DNA of 64,000 bases from JABDJL01 sp963664065 (GTDB taxonomy: Bacteria > Pseudomonadota > Gammaproteobacteria > Xanthomonadales > SZUA-36): contig OY760942.1 in assembly GCA_963664065.1 (NCBI GenBank), positions 2,356,001-2,420,000 on the forward strand. Direction: 5' to 3'. How positions within the stretch are numbered: the first letter of the stretch is position 1; each line of letters opens with the position of its first letter. Shown in pieces: positions 34,219-41,723 of this stretch. Position numbers and translations under genes: made by a program. The notes beneath the pieces are model-generated. The model was not told the DNA's origin. It saw only the letters and a program-made list of their open reading frames with translations, and searched no databases.

Positions 34219-34953
34219 ATGACGCCAGTCACGCGATATGCCCCCCATATCTCGCTAAATGCGGTAGGGCCAGAAGGGCAAGAAAGGATACAGGCAGCCA
34301 GGGTTTTACTGGTTGGACTGGGTGGCCTGGGTTGCCCGGTTGCCCAGTATCTTGCCGGATCGGGTATCGGTGAACTTTTGCTATGTGATTTCGATACTGT
34401 CTCTGAAAGCAACCTTGCCAGGCAACTGCTTTACCCAGCAGCAGACGTGAACCGGCCAAAGGCAGATGTTGCCCGGGAACGCCTGTTGCAACAGAACCCG
34501 CAGTTAACGGTTCGCACACATAAGGAGCGGGTTGATCAGGCGTTTCTTCAGTCTGTGCTTGCCGGGTTTGACCTCCTGATTGATGCCAGTGACAACTACG
34601 GGACACGCCTGGCAATTAACCGTGTATGCCTGGATACGCAGATCCCCTGGGTGATGGGCTCGTGCATCAGGTTCGAGGGCCAGCTTATGTTGTTTGACCC
34701 AACCCGTGCTGATAGCCCCTGCTATCGCTGCACCTATGGTGTGGCGCCTGAAACCCTTGAAGATTGTCCCGGGGCCGGCATATTCGCGCCGGTTGCCGGC
34801 ATGGTAGGGACCACGATGGCGCAGTTGGCGCTGGCCAGGCTGGCTGGACTAGAGACGCCGCTGTGCCTGAACTTGCTGGATGCAGAAAAACTGATCTGGC
34901 GACAGTTGGACGTGGCCCGGGATCCAGGCTGCCCGCAATGTGGTAATGGGTAA
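34219..34953 (+). CDS. moeB: Molybdopterin-synthase adenylyltransferase MoeB (ThiF/E1-like)
   Basis: Adenylates the C-terminal Gly-Gly of MoaD so that sulfur can be attached. The 244-residue protein has the ATP loop VLLVGLGGLGCPVAQYLAGSG, CDFDTVSESNLARQLLY (Arg finger region), LLIDASDNYGTR and two zinc-binding CxxC pairs (CYRCTYG and CPQCGNG at the very end). Because the locus has moaD and no thiS, MoeB is preferred over ThiF. Only seven bases separate it from moaC. It ends the plus-strand operon and converges on the sufU-like gene. Confidence 0.9.
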   Translation: MTPVTRYAPHISLNAVGPEGQERIQAARVLLVGLGGLGCPVAQYLAGSGIGELLLCDFDTVSESNLARQLLYPAADVNRPKADVARERLLQQNPQLTVRTHKERVDQAFLQSVLAGFDLLIDASDNYGTRLAINRVCLDTQIPWVMGSCIRFEGQLMLFDPTRADSPCYRCTYGVAPETLEDCPGAGIFAPVAGMVGTTMAQLALARLAGLETPLCLNLLDAEKLIWRQLDVARDPGCPQCGNG

Positions 34954-34971
34954 ATAATTCGCTGCCAGGGC

Positions 34972-35439
34972 CTATTCGGTGGTTGCTACCTGCTGTGCGC
35001 CCTTAAGGGCATTTTTCAGGACATGCCAGGCCAGGGTTGCGCATTTTACCCTGGCAGGATATCGCCGGATCAGGGCCAGGGCCTCCAATTCACCCAGGTC
35101 CTGCTGGTCAGCCCCCTCATTGCCGGTCAGCAAATCATGAACACCGGCAAACAGGTGCGTTGCTGCAACCGTGTGCTTACCAGCCAGGTTTGTTGTTAAT
35201 AAAGAGGCAGAAGAAAGAGAAATTGCACATCCCGTTGCTTCGAACCCTATGTCTGAAATTATTCCCTGTTCATCTACCTGAAGCTGCAGGCAAACACGGT
35301 CCCCACAGAACGGATTTTCACCGTGGCCTTCATGGCTGGGGTTTTCAATGCGCCTGTGGCGGCGGGGGAACTGGTTATGATCGATGATCACTTCCTTCCA
35401 CCCCTGCTCCCTATTTGCATGATCCAGGGTTTCATCCAT
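34972..35439 (-). CDS. SufU-like iron-sulfur scaffold / sulfurtransferase
   Basis: A 155-residue IscU/NifU-N-like protein of SufU type. Ligand residues are visible: NPFCGDRVCL (first Cys and Asp), EATGCAISLSSASLL (second Cys) and VKCATLAWHVLKNAL (third Cys); an insertion between motifs 2 and 3 is typical of SufU. SufU takes sulfur from SufS through a zinc site. Here it stands alone at the end of the moa operon with no sufS or sufBCD, so it may serve the [2Fe-2S] centres of XdhA, the cluster of MoaA, or sulfur transfer to Moco. Start at 35439 overlaps the moaE stop by eight bases. Confidence 0.88.
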   Translation of the reverse strand: MDETLDHANREQGWKEVIIDHNQFPRRHRRIENPSHEGHGENPFCGDRVCLQLQVDEQGIISDIGFEATGCAISLSSASLLTTNLAGKHTVAATHLFAGVHDLLTGNEGADQQDLGELEALALIRRYPARVKCATLAWHVLKNALKGAQQVATTE

Positions 35440-35902
35440 CGGCTGCAGCCCCCGGTAAGGCCTTGCTGGTACCAGCATGGTTTGCACAGCGCTGGCAATT
35501 GACCCAGTGGGCATCACCATTCACATAGTGCTCTTTCTTCCAGATGGGCAGGCGATGTTTTACTTCGTCAATAATATATTTGCATGCATTGAAAGCCTCG
35601 TCACGGTGCACCGCCACAGCAGCCGCCATCACTGCTGTCTCACTCAACTCCAGAAGTCCTTCACGGTGTATGCAGCCCGCATCCTGGATATCAAAATTTC
35701 CCATTGCCTCGCGCAGAATTCGTTTTCCTTCACTGCTGGCCAGTGGCCGGTACACTTCATATTCAAGGCGGAGCACCTCCTGACCATCGTTATGATTCCG
35801 AATCCAGCCCTCGAACATCACACAGGCGCCACTGGCAGGATTGAGGAGGCTGGCTCGCAGCCCATCCCTGTCAATCTTGGTATCCGTAATGGTAAAGATC
35901 AT
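35432..35902 (-). CDS. moaE: Molybdopterin synthase catalytic subunit MoaE
   Basis: With thiocarboxylated MoaD, converts cyclic pyranopterin monophosphate to molybdopterin. The 156-residue protein shows CVMFEGWIRNHNDGQEV, CIHREGLLELSETAV, EAFNACKYIIDEVKHRLPIW and KKEHYVNGDAHW, including the catalytic Lys region. About 15 residues beyond the usual end (CANHAGTSKALPGAAADG) form a short extension. It overlaps moaD by four bases upstream and the SufU-like gene by eight downstream. Confidence 0.95.
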   Translation of the reverse strand: MIFTITDTKIDRDGLRASLLNPASGACVMFEGWIRNHNDGQEVLRLEYEVYRPLASSEGKRILREAMGNFDIQDAGCIHREGLLELSETAVMAAAVAVHRDEAFNACKYIIDEVKHRLPIWKKEHYVNGDAHWVNCQRCANHAGTSKALPGAAADG

Positions 35903-36141
35903 CCACCGGCTACCGGTGGAAAAAACAGCACTTCATCACCATCACTAAGCTGCTGTTCCCAACCAGCCATGGTGTCGTTGATTGCAACCAGCGCAGCGGT
36001 TTCAATGCTCAGGCCTGGAAAAATCCCGGTCATTTCTTTAAAAAGTTCCATCGTGGTTTCGGACCTGGTTTGATGCTGGTACGTCTCTACCCCGGCATTT
36101 TCTCTGAATATCGCAAAAAAACGAACCCTGATGTTTTTCAT
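35899..36141 (-). CDS. moaD: Molybdopterin synthase sulfur-carrier subunit MoaD
   Basis: An 80-residue ubiquitin-fold sulfur carrier. The C-terminus LFFPPVAGG has the obligatory Gly-Gly that is adenylated by MoeB and thiocarboxylated; the N-terminal strand is IRVRFFAIFRENAG. Four-base overlaps at both ends (moaA and moaE) show tight translational coupling, as expected for MoaD:MoaE stoichiometry. Confidence 0.94.
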   Translation of the reverse strand: MKNIRVRFFAIFRENAGVETYQHQTRSETTMELFKEMTGIFPGLSIETAALVAINDTMAGWEQQLSDGDEVLFFPPVAGG

Positions 36142-37160
36142 CCACCCATCCTGAACATTTCAACCTTTGAAGCCACCCCGCCGGAACCGTTGCGGTCTTC
36201 ACTGTACCGGTCATCGCGCTTTCTCCAGACACTTGCAAGCAATTCATGTAACGCCTGTTCATCCATTCCGTTTCTCAGCAATGGCCTGAGTTCAGTGCCG
36301 TTTGACGCAAACAGGCAACTGTAAAAAACACCATCTGCAGTGACTCTGGCTCTTGTGCAGTCGCCGCAGAACGGTTCGGTTATCGAGCTGATAAATCCTA
36401 TTTCTCCGGCGCCGTCGAGAAACTCGTAACGCCTGGCGGTTTCGCCTGCCAATTGGCTTGCCATCGGTCTTAACGGCCAATGATCGTGAATTTTCTTGAG
36501 CAATTCCGAACTGGCGACCACCTGCGACCGGGACCAGTGATTGAGGTTTCCAACATCCATAAATTCGATGAACCGAAGAATATGTCCGCTGCCCCGGAAG
36601 TGCTCGACCAGGTCCAGAACATTGTGGTCATTGATACCTTTTTGGATCACCGAGTTGATTTTTATTTGATCGAAGCCCGCTTGTTCTGCTGCGCTTATCC
36701 CATCCAATACCTCGGCAACACTTCCACGCCCGCCGGACATTGATTTGAATACGGTTTCATCCAGGCTATCGAGGCTCACCGTAATGCGTCCAAGACCAGC
36801 CTGTTTCAGCTGACTTGCCAGCCTCGGTAACAAAATCGCATTGGTCGTTATCGCCAGGTCATCAAGTCCCTCGATTACAGACACGCGCCTGACGAGGTCC
36901 GGCAAATGCGGACGCAACAACGGTTCGCCACCGGTTAGACGTAACTTGTGAACGCCGAGGCGGACAAAGACACGCACCACGGTTTCCAGTTCCAGATCGG
37001 TGAGTAATCGCGAAGCCGGAAGAAATATTCCCTGGCCGTTGAGTGAGTCTGCCGGCATGCAGTAGCTACAGCGCAGATTACAACGATCCAGAACCGATAG
37101 CCGAAGATCCTTCAGCGGTCTCGAATACCTGTCAATCACAGATGGCGAAGGTGTTTTCAA
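36138..37160 (-). CDS. moaA: GTP 3',8-cyclase MoaA
   Basis: Radical-SAM enzyme that starts molybdenum-cofactor synthesis from GTP. The 340-residue protein has CNLRCSYCMP (C-x3-C-x2-C cluster), KLRLTGGEPLLRPHL, the second cluster cysteines in PFCGDCTRARVTADGVFYSC, and the conserved C-terminal Gly-Gly (MFRMGG), which enters the active site. It opens the minus-strand operon moaA-moaD-moaE-sufU-like. The 86-base spacer upstream is AT-rich and contains TATACT on the minus strand, a possible -10 box. Confidence 0.96.
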   Translation of the reverse strand: MKTPSPSVIDRYSRPLKDLRLSVLDRCNLRCSYCMPADSLNGQGIFLPASRLLTDLELETVVRVFVRLGVHKLRLTGGEPLLRPHLPDLVRRVSVIEGLDDLAITTNAILLPRLASQLKQAGLGRITVSLDSLDETVFKSMSGGRGSVAEVLDGISAAEQAGFDQIKINSVIQKGINDHNVLDLVEHFRGSGHILRFIEFMDVGNLNHWSRSQVVASSELLKKIHDHWPLRPMASQLAGETARRYEFLDGAGEIGFISSITEPFCGDCTRARVTADGVFYSCLFASNGTELRPLLRNGMDEQALHELLASVWRKRDDRYSEDRNGSGGVASKVEMFRMGG

Positions 37161-37246
37161 TTAAATAGTTACCTTGATAAGTATAGTGTAAGTGTAAAGG
37201 TGAATTTTAACTCTTTATTTGCACTCATCCACTAAAAACTGAGCCC

Positions 37247-38011
37247 TTACATCGCAAACCATTGCCACAGTAATCTTGCACCTACGTATATAACCAGCAG
37301 GCCCGTTAGACGCCTAATCCATTCATCCGGCAATATCCGGGTTCCCAGGCAGCTGCCCACCTGTCCGCCAACCAGCACAGCCAGTAACAATGGCCAGGAA
37401 GCCAGCCACTCATCGGCAGGCGACCAATCTCCTTGTTTCATCAGTTGTCCGGACAAGCCTGCAAGTGAATTAACCAGGATAAATCCACTGGCCATCGCCG
37501 CTATCTTTCGAGGCTCAGCCCAGGTCATCAAATTAAGCAATGGCGAAAGAAAAATACCGCCACCAATACCCACCATGCCCGACAGTAAGCCGATCATGCC
37601 TCCAACAGGAACACTTATTGCCCAGTGGTCGAGATTGTGAATTTTCCTTCGCATGCCTGGACGGAGACTGGTCCAGATCATCTGACCACCGGTTGTCAAC
37701 AGAACCAGTCCCAATAGTCCGATGAAAGTTGTTTCCTGTATCTGCACGTGCCCGCCAACCCAGGACATGGGAATGGACAAGGCTACAAAAGGCAAAAGAG
37801 CTTTGAATTCGAGCAGGCCGGCTTTGTGGAAGTGATATACACCACCGCTCACCACAACTATATTGCAACTCAGGGATATTGCCGGGATTGAACGAAAATC
37901 AGTGCCGGATAAGACCAGTAATGCGTTATAGCTTGAGCCGCCACCAAAGCCTACTGAAGAATAAAGGACCGCGACCACGAGAAACACGGCTGCAAGAGCA
38001 ATCATCGGCAT
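37247..38011 (-). CDS. TauE/SafE-family membrane permease
   Basis: A 254-residue inner-membrane protein with about eight helices and the two family repeats, each with a glycine-rich motif: SSVGFGGGSSYNALLVL near the N-terminus and VGIGGGIFLSPLLNL in the middle. Members export or import sulfite, sulfoacetate and other organic anions. No substrate can be read from the sequence. It points the same way as moaA and lies 86 bases upstream of it, so a link to sulfur or purine metabolism is possible but weak. Confidence 0.88.
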   Translation of the reverse strand: MPMIALAAVFLVVAVLYSSVGFGGGSSYNALLVLSGTDFRSIPAISLSCNIVVVSGGVYHFHKAGLLEFKALLPFVALSIPMSWVGGHVQIQETTFIGLLGLVLLTTGGQMIWTSLRPGMRRKIHNLDHWAISVPVGGMIGLLSGMVGIGGGIFLSPLLNLMTWAEPRKIAAMASGFILVNSLAGLSGQLMKQGDWSPADEWLASWPLLLAVLVGGQVGSCLGTRILPDEWIRRLTGLLVIYVGARLLWQWFAM

Positions 38012-38069
38012 GCGGATATTTACCTTTTATCACTAATCACTTTGATCGGGTATTTGAATAACAGGAATC

Positions 38070-38107
38070 TGCCAAAAACACAATCAAGGCAGAATTGCCT
38101 TGATTGT
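38070..38107 (-). terminator. Intrinsic terminator downstream of the 28-codon gene
   Basis: ACAATCAAGGCA (38080-38091) and TGCCTTGATTGT (38096-38107) form a perfect 12-bp stem with a four-base loop. Read on the minus strand it is followed by GTTTTTGG, giving a U-tract. The orientation fits the small gene ending at 38147. Confidence 0.8.
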
Positions 38108-38146
38108 CTGGCTCACTTTGGTGTTTGTTTCCGGCCTGGCCGGAAA

Positions 38147-38233
38147 TCAGACAGGCGTATACATGGCAAAAAATGCCCAGAATGCACTTATCGTCAAAAA
38201 CGTTCTGAATAAAGTCCTATTGCTTGTGTGCAT
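38147..38233 (-). CDS. 28-residue putative membrane peptide
   Basis: A very short gene below usual cut-offs. A near-perfect Shine-Dalgarno, AAGGAGG, lies five bases before the ATG at 38233. The 28 codons encode a basic N-terminus (MHTSNRTLFR) and a hydrophobic helix (TFLTISAFWAFFAMY) ending TPV and TGA. A textbook intrinsic terminator follows 40 bases later on the same strand. Ribosome site, hydrophobic pattern and terminator together support a real small membrane protein. I do not recognise a family. The region upstream (38234-38454) holds a 17-bp hairpin that may belong to its leader or promoter. Confidence 0.62.
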   Translation of the reverse strand: MHTSNRTLFRTFLTISAFWAFFAMYTPV

Positions 38234-38294
38234 ATCAACCTCCTTGTCGATGCAGCTTGTGCCTGTAGCCCCTGCTCAAAATCCCCTGGAGTGA

Positions 38295-38331
38295 CCACAA
38301 CGGAGTTCAAATCCTTTGAACTCCGTTGTGG
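38295..38331. repeat. Perfect 17-bp inverted repeat, three-base loop
   Basis: CCACAACGGAGTTCAAA (38295-38311), loop TCC and TTTGAACTCCGTTGTGG (38315-38331). No T-tract follows in either direction. It lies in the 443-base gap 38012-38454, between the 28-codon gene (minus) and the DUF885 gene (plus). Apart from the small gene and the two hairpins I see nothing else in that gap. Confidence 0.9.
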
Positions 38332-38454
38332 ACCCTTGACCATACCGGAATTCTCAAAAATTTCAACTTATCGGTCTGATAGCCATGACCATTCGCCCAT
38401 GCCTTGTGCCACTGGTCGAGGTAGGATGCAGCAGCTTTTTATCGAGGATTGACC

Positions 38455-40251
38455 ATGAATTTTCGTTCCAAACCCGCAAAATTCTTTTTCAGTGCCGTTA
38501 CTTCACTGGTATTGATAATTCCATCGGCAGCGATGGCTCAGGGCGCTTCAAACTTTGTACCGGAGTGGGTGCAAAAATCGAATGACATTGCCTACAAAAT
38601 ACTCGAGTCCGGCGCAAAATTTGCACCCGAATTTTCCGGCCAGACAGGAGTAAGTGGCTACGATGAAGAAATCTTTGACCTAGGCCCGAATCTTTTCGAA
38701 CGCCAGATTCAAAATTCCAGGGATAACCTCGCAATGCTGAATGAACTCCTCGCAACAAAGGAAGACGCCCGCATCCGTCAGGACATCCAGATCATGATCA
38801 AATCGGCCGAAGACAATATCGAGTCGGCCACGATTAATTATGAAAGAGTACTGCCTTACGGCAATTTATCAGGCTTGGTTTTTGCCGGATTCAGGGGCTT
38901 GCTGGACAAACAGGTGCCGCTGGATCGTCAACAGGCTGCACTGGTTCGCTTGCGCAAATACACAGGCCGCGAGGATGGCTACGAACCACTTACCGATTTG
39001 GCCAAGATTCGTCTGACCGAACGCATGCAGGTGCCCGGCCTGATCAAACCATTCGTGGGGGAAGTGCAGCAGGATCTCGAAAGGGCTCCTGTCATGGTTG
39101 CGGGGCTTGCACAGATTTTCGGCGCCACGGAACTGGAAGGCTATGAAGAGGACCTTGAAGTCCTGACAACGCAGTTGACGGAGTTTAACGAGTGGGTGAA
39201 AGACACCATTCTTCCCCATACCAGGGAAAGCGCCGCCCTGCCCCGTGAGCTGTATGAATTACAACTCAAGAATTACGGCGTAGACGCCAGTCCGGAAGAA
39301 CTCATGAAGATCGGGCAGGTTGCATTCATGAATATTCGCAACGAAATGATTGCACTGGCGCCGCTGGTTGCTGCCGAGCACGGATTTGATACTTCAGATT
39401 ATCGCGAGGTACTTCGTTTATTGAAAAAGGAGCAGCTACACGGTGATGAACTGATGGCGGCTTATCACGAAGTGATGGCGGAACTCGATGCCATCATCGA
39501 ACGCGAGGGCCTGGCGACACTTCCCGATGAACCGGCACGGGTAAGAATGGCGACTGCAGCAGAGACAGCACAGCAACCGGCCGCACATCTGGACGTACCG
39601 CGCCTGGTGGGAAATACCGGTGAGTTTCCTGAGTTCATCGTCCCAAAAATCGAGCAAAACGAAGATGGCAGCTGGCCTTCAAGCGATTATGCCTATCCGG
39701 CGATGATGTGGTCCTTGTCCGCGCATGAAGCACGCCCGGGACACGAAATGCAATTTACCACCATGCTCCGCAGCGGGGTTTCCACCGCCAGGGCGCTGTT
39801 TGCATTCAATTCGGCCAACGTCGAGGGCTGGGCCCTGTACGCCGAGGCGATTTCCAAGCCCTATATGCCTCTGGCCGGGCAATTAAACTCGCTTCAATAC
39901 CGTATGCTTCGCGCCGCACGGATCTGGCTCGACCCGATGCTGAATCTTGGCCTGACCACTGCCGAGGAAGCAAAACGTGTGCTAATGGAAGAGGTAGTCG
40001 AGGACGACCACAATGCGCAAACCGAAATTGATCGTTACACATTCCGGTCACCTGCGCAGGCGACAGCCTACTACTACGGTTATGAAAACCTCCTGGCACT
40101 CAGGGCCATCACCGAAATGCGCCTTAAGGACCGATTCGATGCACGCGAGTTTCATGACTTCATCCTTGCCCAGGGTCTTTTGCCACCCGAGGTGCTATGG
40201 GATTCAGTAATGGATGAGTATGTAGGTCCCAGGCTGGACCCGGATCAGTAA
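38455..40251 (+). CDS. DUF885-family putative secreted metallopeptidase
   Basis: A 598-residue exported protein. The ATG at 38455 has GAGGA six bases upstream and begins a signal peptide (MNFRSKPAKFFFSAVTSLVL, cleavage after AMAQ near residue 30); a TTG two codons earlier is less likely. The helical domain fits DUF885, whose structural relatives are M32-like and gluzincin-fold peptidases. SAHEARPGHEMQFT (about residue 425) provides the HExxxGHE-like metal motif, and ANVEGWALYAEAI the downstream Glu. These proteins are common in protein-degrading Gammaproteobacteria. Substrate is unknown. A strong terminator follows. Confidence 0.87.
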   Translation: MNFRSKPAKFFFSAVTSLVLIIPSAAMAQGASNFVPEWVQKSNDIAYKILESGAKFAPEFSGQTGVSGYDEEIFDLGPNLFERQIQNSRDNLAMLNELLATKEDARIRQDIQIMIKSAEDNIESATINYERVLPYGNLSGLVFAGFRGLLDKQVPLDRQQAALVRLRKYTGREDGYEPLTDLAKIRLTERMQVPGLIKPFVGEVQQDLERAPVMVAGLAQIFGATELEGYEEDLEVLTTQLTEFNEWVKDTILPHTRESAALPRELYELQLKNYGVDASPEELMKIGQVAFMNIRNEMIALAPLVAAEHGFDTSDYREVLRLLKKEQLHGDELMAAYHEVMAELDAIIEREGLATLPDEPARVRMATAAETAQQPAAHLDVPRLVGNTGEFPEFIVPKIEQNEDGSWPSSDYAYPAMMWSLSAHEARPGHEMQFTTMLRSGVSTARALFAFNSANVEGWALYAEAISKPYMPLAGQLNSLQYRMLRAARIWLDPMLNLGLTTAEEAKRVLMEEVVEDDHNAQTEIDRYTFRSPAQATAYYYGYENLLALRAITEMRLKDRFDAREFHDFILAQGLLPPEVLWDSVMDEYVGPRLDPDQ

Positions 40252-40267
40252 AACGGTTGCTCAAAAA

Positions 40268-40302
40268 GAAAACCCCCGTCACCGCAAGCATCGGGGGTTT
40301 TC
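40268..40302. terminator. Bidirectional intrinsic terminator
   Basis: GAAAACCCCCG (40268-40278) and CGGGGGTTTTC (40292-40302) form an 11-bp stem with T-rich flanks in both senses. It lies between the convergent DUF885 gene and the small gene ending at 40315. Confidence 0.9.
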
Positions 40303-40314
40303 TTATTCAGCGTT

Positions 40315-40551
40315 TTAACTGTCTAATTTGTAATGTTTCACTAATCGCTCAACACGCTTCCACATATCACCGGTCAGGTTATTTGAAGTGAGATTAAAGA
40401 TAATGTCCTTAAGGACTTTTCGCTCCTCTTCATCAACCACTCCGTCCCGCAGCGCAATTTCAACAATCTGGTCCAGTTCGTTAACATCGAGCTTCCCATC
40501 GTTACTGAAACACTGGACGGATCTGAAAATCATTTCTGTTGAATCTGTCAT
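40315..40551 (-). CDS. Small acidic helical protein, TerB-like
   Basis: A 78-residue protein: FSNDGKLDVNELDQIVEIAL, RDGVVDEEERKVLKDIIF, then a basic end. The EF-hand-like DGKLDVNEL and DGVVDEEE repeats resemble the tellurite-resistance TerB / DjlA-like helical fold, but the similarity is from pattern only. GGGA precedes the ATG. Before the IS1595 element inserted, it lay just downstream of the DUF3307 gene on the same strand, so the two were probably an operon. Confidence 0.7.
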   Translation of the reverse strand: MTDSTEMIFRSVQCFSNDGKLDVNELDQIVEIALRDGVVDEEERKVLKDIIFNLTSNNLTGDMWKRVERLVKHYKLDS

Positions 40552-40634
40552 GCTTCCCTGGACCCTGATTGGCAGTCCCGCTTAGATGAAATAAATATAG
40601 GTAATTATGCCCTTGACGAAATGACAGGGATCCG

Positions 40635-40814
40635 CTAAGATCCCTTCATGCCCTTAAATAATCCCGTCTTTTCAATGCCTTTGTTGTTTTCGGCAACCGC
40701 TTTATCGATAGCCTTCATGGTGCGTTTCCCGACGATTTTCTCCATGAAGTCATGGTCGGGGAGATTGTGGGTGCTCTTGGGCAACCGTCGTTTCTTCTTG
40801 GGAGCTTGAGTCAT
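40635..40814 (-). CDS. 59-residue basic passenger protein of the IS1595 element
   Basis: A Lys-rich small protein (MTQAPKKKRRLPKSTHNLPD, then EKIVGKRTMKAIDKAVAE) filling the left end of the element, with its stop only 12 bases inside the terminal repeat. Its ATG overlaps the transposase ATG on the other strand in the palindrome TCATGA. AAAAGG lies about 11 bases upstream. It could bind DNA and act in transposition or its control; this is speculation from charge and position. It may also be a chance frame. Confidence 0.45.
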   Translation of the reverse strand: MTQAPKKKRRLPKSTHNLPDHDFMEKIVGKRTMKAIDKAVAENNKGIEKTGLFKGMKGS

Positions 40815-41706
40815 GACTGATGTAAACCTTTTTTCGTTAATGGATCGGTTCAATTGCGATGAGAATTGCCGCGAGATCCTAGAAGATATCCGCTGGCCCG
40901 ATGGCCCTTTCTGCTCTCGGTGCGGCGCGATTGACTCCCGTGAACTTCCCGATGGGGGCAAGTACTACTGCCGTTCATGCGGCTACCAGTTCACGGTGAC
41001 GAGCGGGACCATCATGCACGATTCGCACCTGCCGTTGCGCAAGTGGTTCGCCGCCATCTATCTGATGTGCGAGTCCAAGAAGGGCATGTCCGCCAACCAA
41101 CTCAAGCGCACACTCGGGGTGACCTACCGTACAGCTTGGCACCTCTGCCACCGCATCCGTGAGGCTATGGGTAACGACCCGCTCACCGGCCCGGTGCTGG
41201 TTGGCGTCGTTGAGGTCGATGAAACGCTTGTGGGCGGCAAGGTGAAGGGCAAGGGACGCCGCTACACGGGCAACAAGACCATCGTCGCCGGCGCCATCCA
41301 GCGCGAGGGTGAGGTCCGCTTGGAACAGATCCCGGACGTGAAGAAGAAAACCCTGCATGACTTCATCGGGCGCACCGTCAAGGACGAAGCCGAAGCCATC
41401 TATACCGACGAACTCAAGTCCTACCTCGGCATCGCCGACGCCGACACCCGCCACGAAACGGTCAACCACTCGATCGAGGAGTGGGTCGTAGGCGATGTCC
41501 ACACCAACGGTATCGAGGGCGTGTGGAGTCTTTTCAAGCGTTCGATCGTCGGGACCTTCCATAAGATGAGCCGCAAGCATATGGACCGCTACCTTGAAGA
41601 ACTGGAGTGGCGATTCAACAATCGTGACAACCGCCACATCTTCCACGATACGTTGGAGCGGATTATGAACACTGGAAACCTCACCTATCGTGAATTGGTG
41701 GCATAG
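40813..41706 (+). CDS. IS1595-family transposase
   Basis: A 297-residue transposase. The N-terminal zinc-ribbon (CSRCGAIDSRELPDGGKYYC, then RSCG) is the Zn_Tnp_IS1595 domain; FTVTSGTIMHDSHLPLRKWF follows. The ISXO2-type DDE catalytic domain contains VEVDETLVGGK, AIYTDELKSYLGI and NGIEGVWSLFKR, in which D, D and an N/E-rich third motif form the active site. GGAG precedes the start. It appears intact. Codon use looks more GC-rich than the neighbours, consistent with recent arrival. Confidence 0.94.
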   Translation: MTDVNLFSLMDRFNCDENCREILEDIRWPDGPFCSRCGAIDSRELPDGGKYYCRSCGYQFTVTSGTIMHDSHLPLRKWFAAIYLMCESKKGMSANQLKRTLGVTYRTAWHLCHRIREAMGNDPLTGPVLVGVVEVDETLVGGKVKGKGRRYTGNKTIVAGAIQREGEVRLEQIPDVKKKTLHDFIGRTVKDEAEAIYTDELKSYLGIADADTRHETVNHSIEEWVVGDVHTNGIEGVWSLFKRSIVGTFHKMSRKHMDRYLEELEWRFNNRDNRHIFHDTLERIMNTGNLTYRELVA

Positions 41707-41723
41707 CATATTGGTTCATTTTG

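Noticed and set aside
37161..37246. Molybdenum-cofactor riboswitch upstream of moaA
   Set aside because: The spacer is only 86 bases, AT-rich, without the conserved stems of a Moco RNA motif; only a possible -10 box is visible.
40635..40961. 108-codon minus-strand frame extending into the transposase gene
   Set aside because: The part above 40814 is antisense to the zinc-ribbon of the transposase; only the 59 codons from 40814 are kept as a possible gene.
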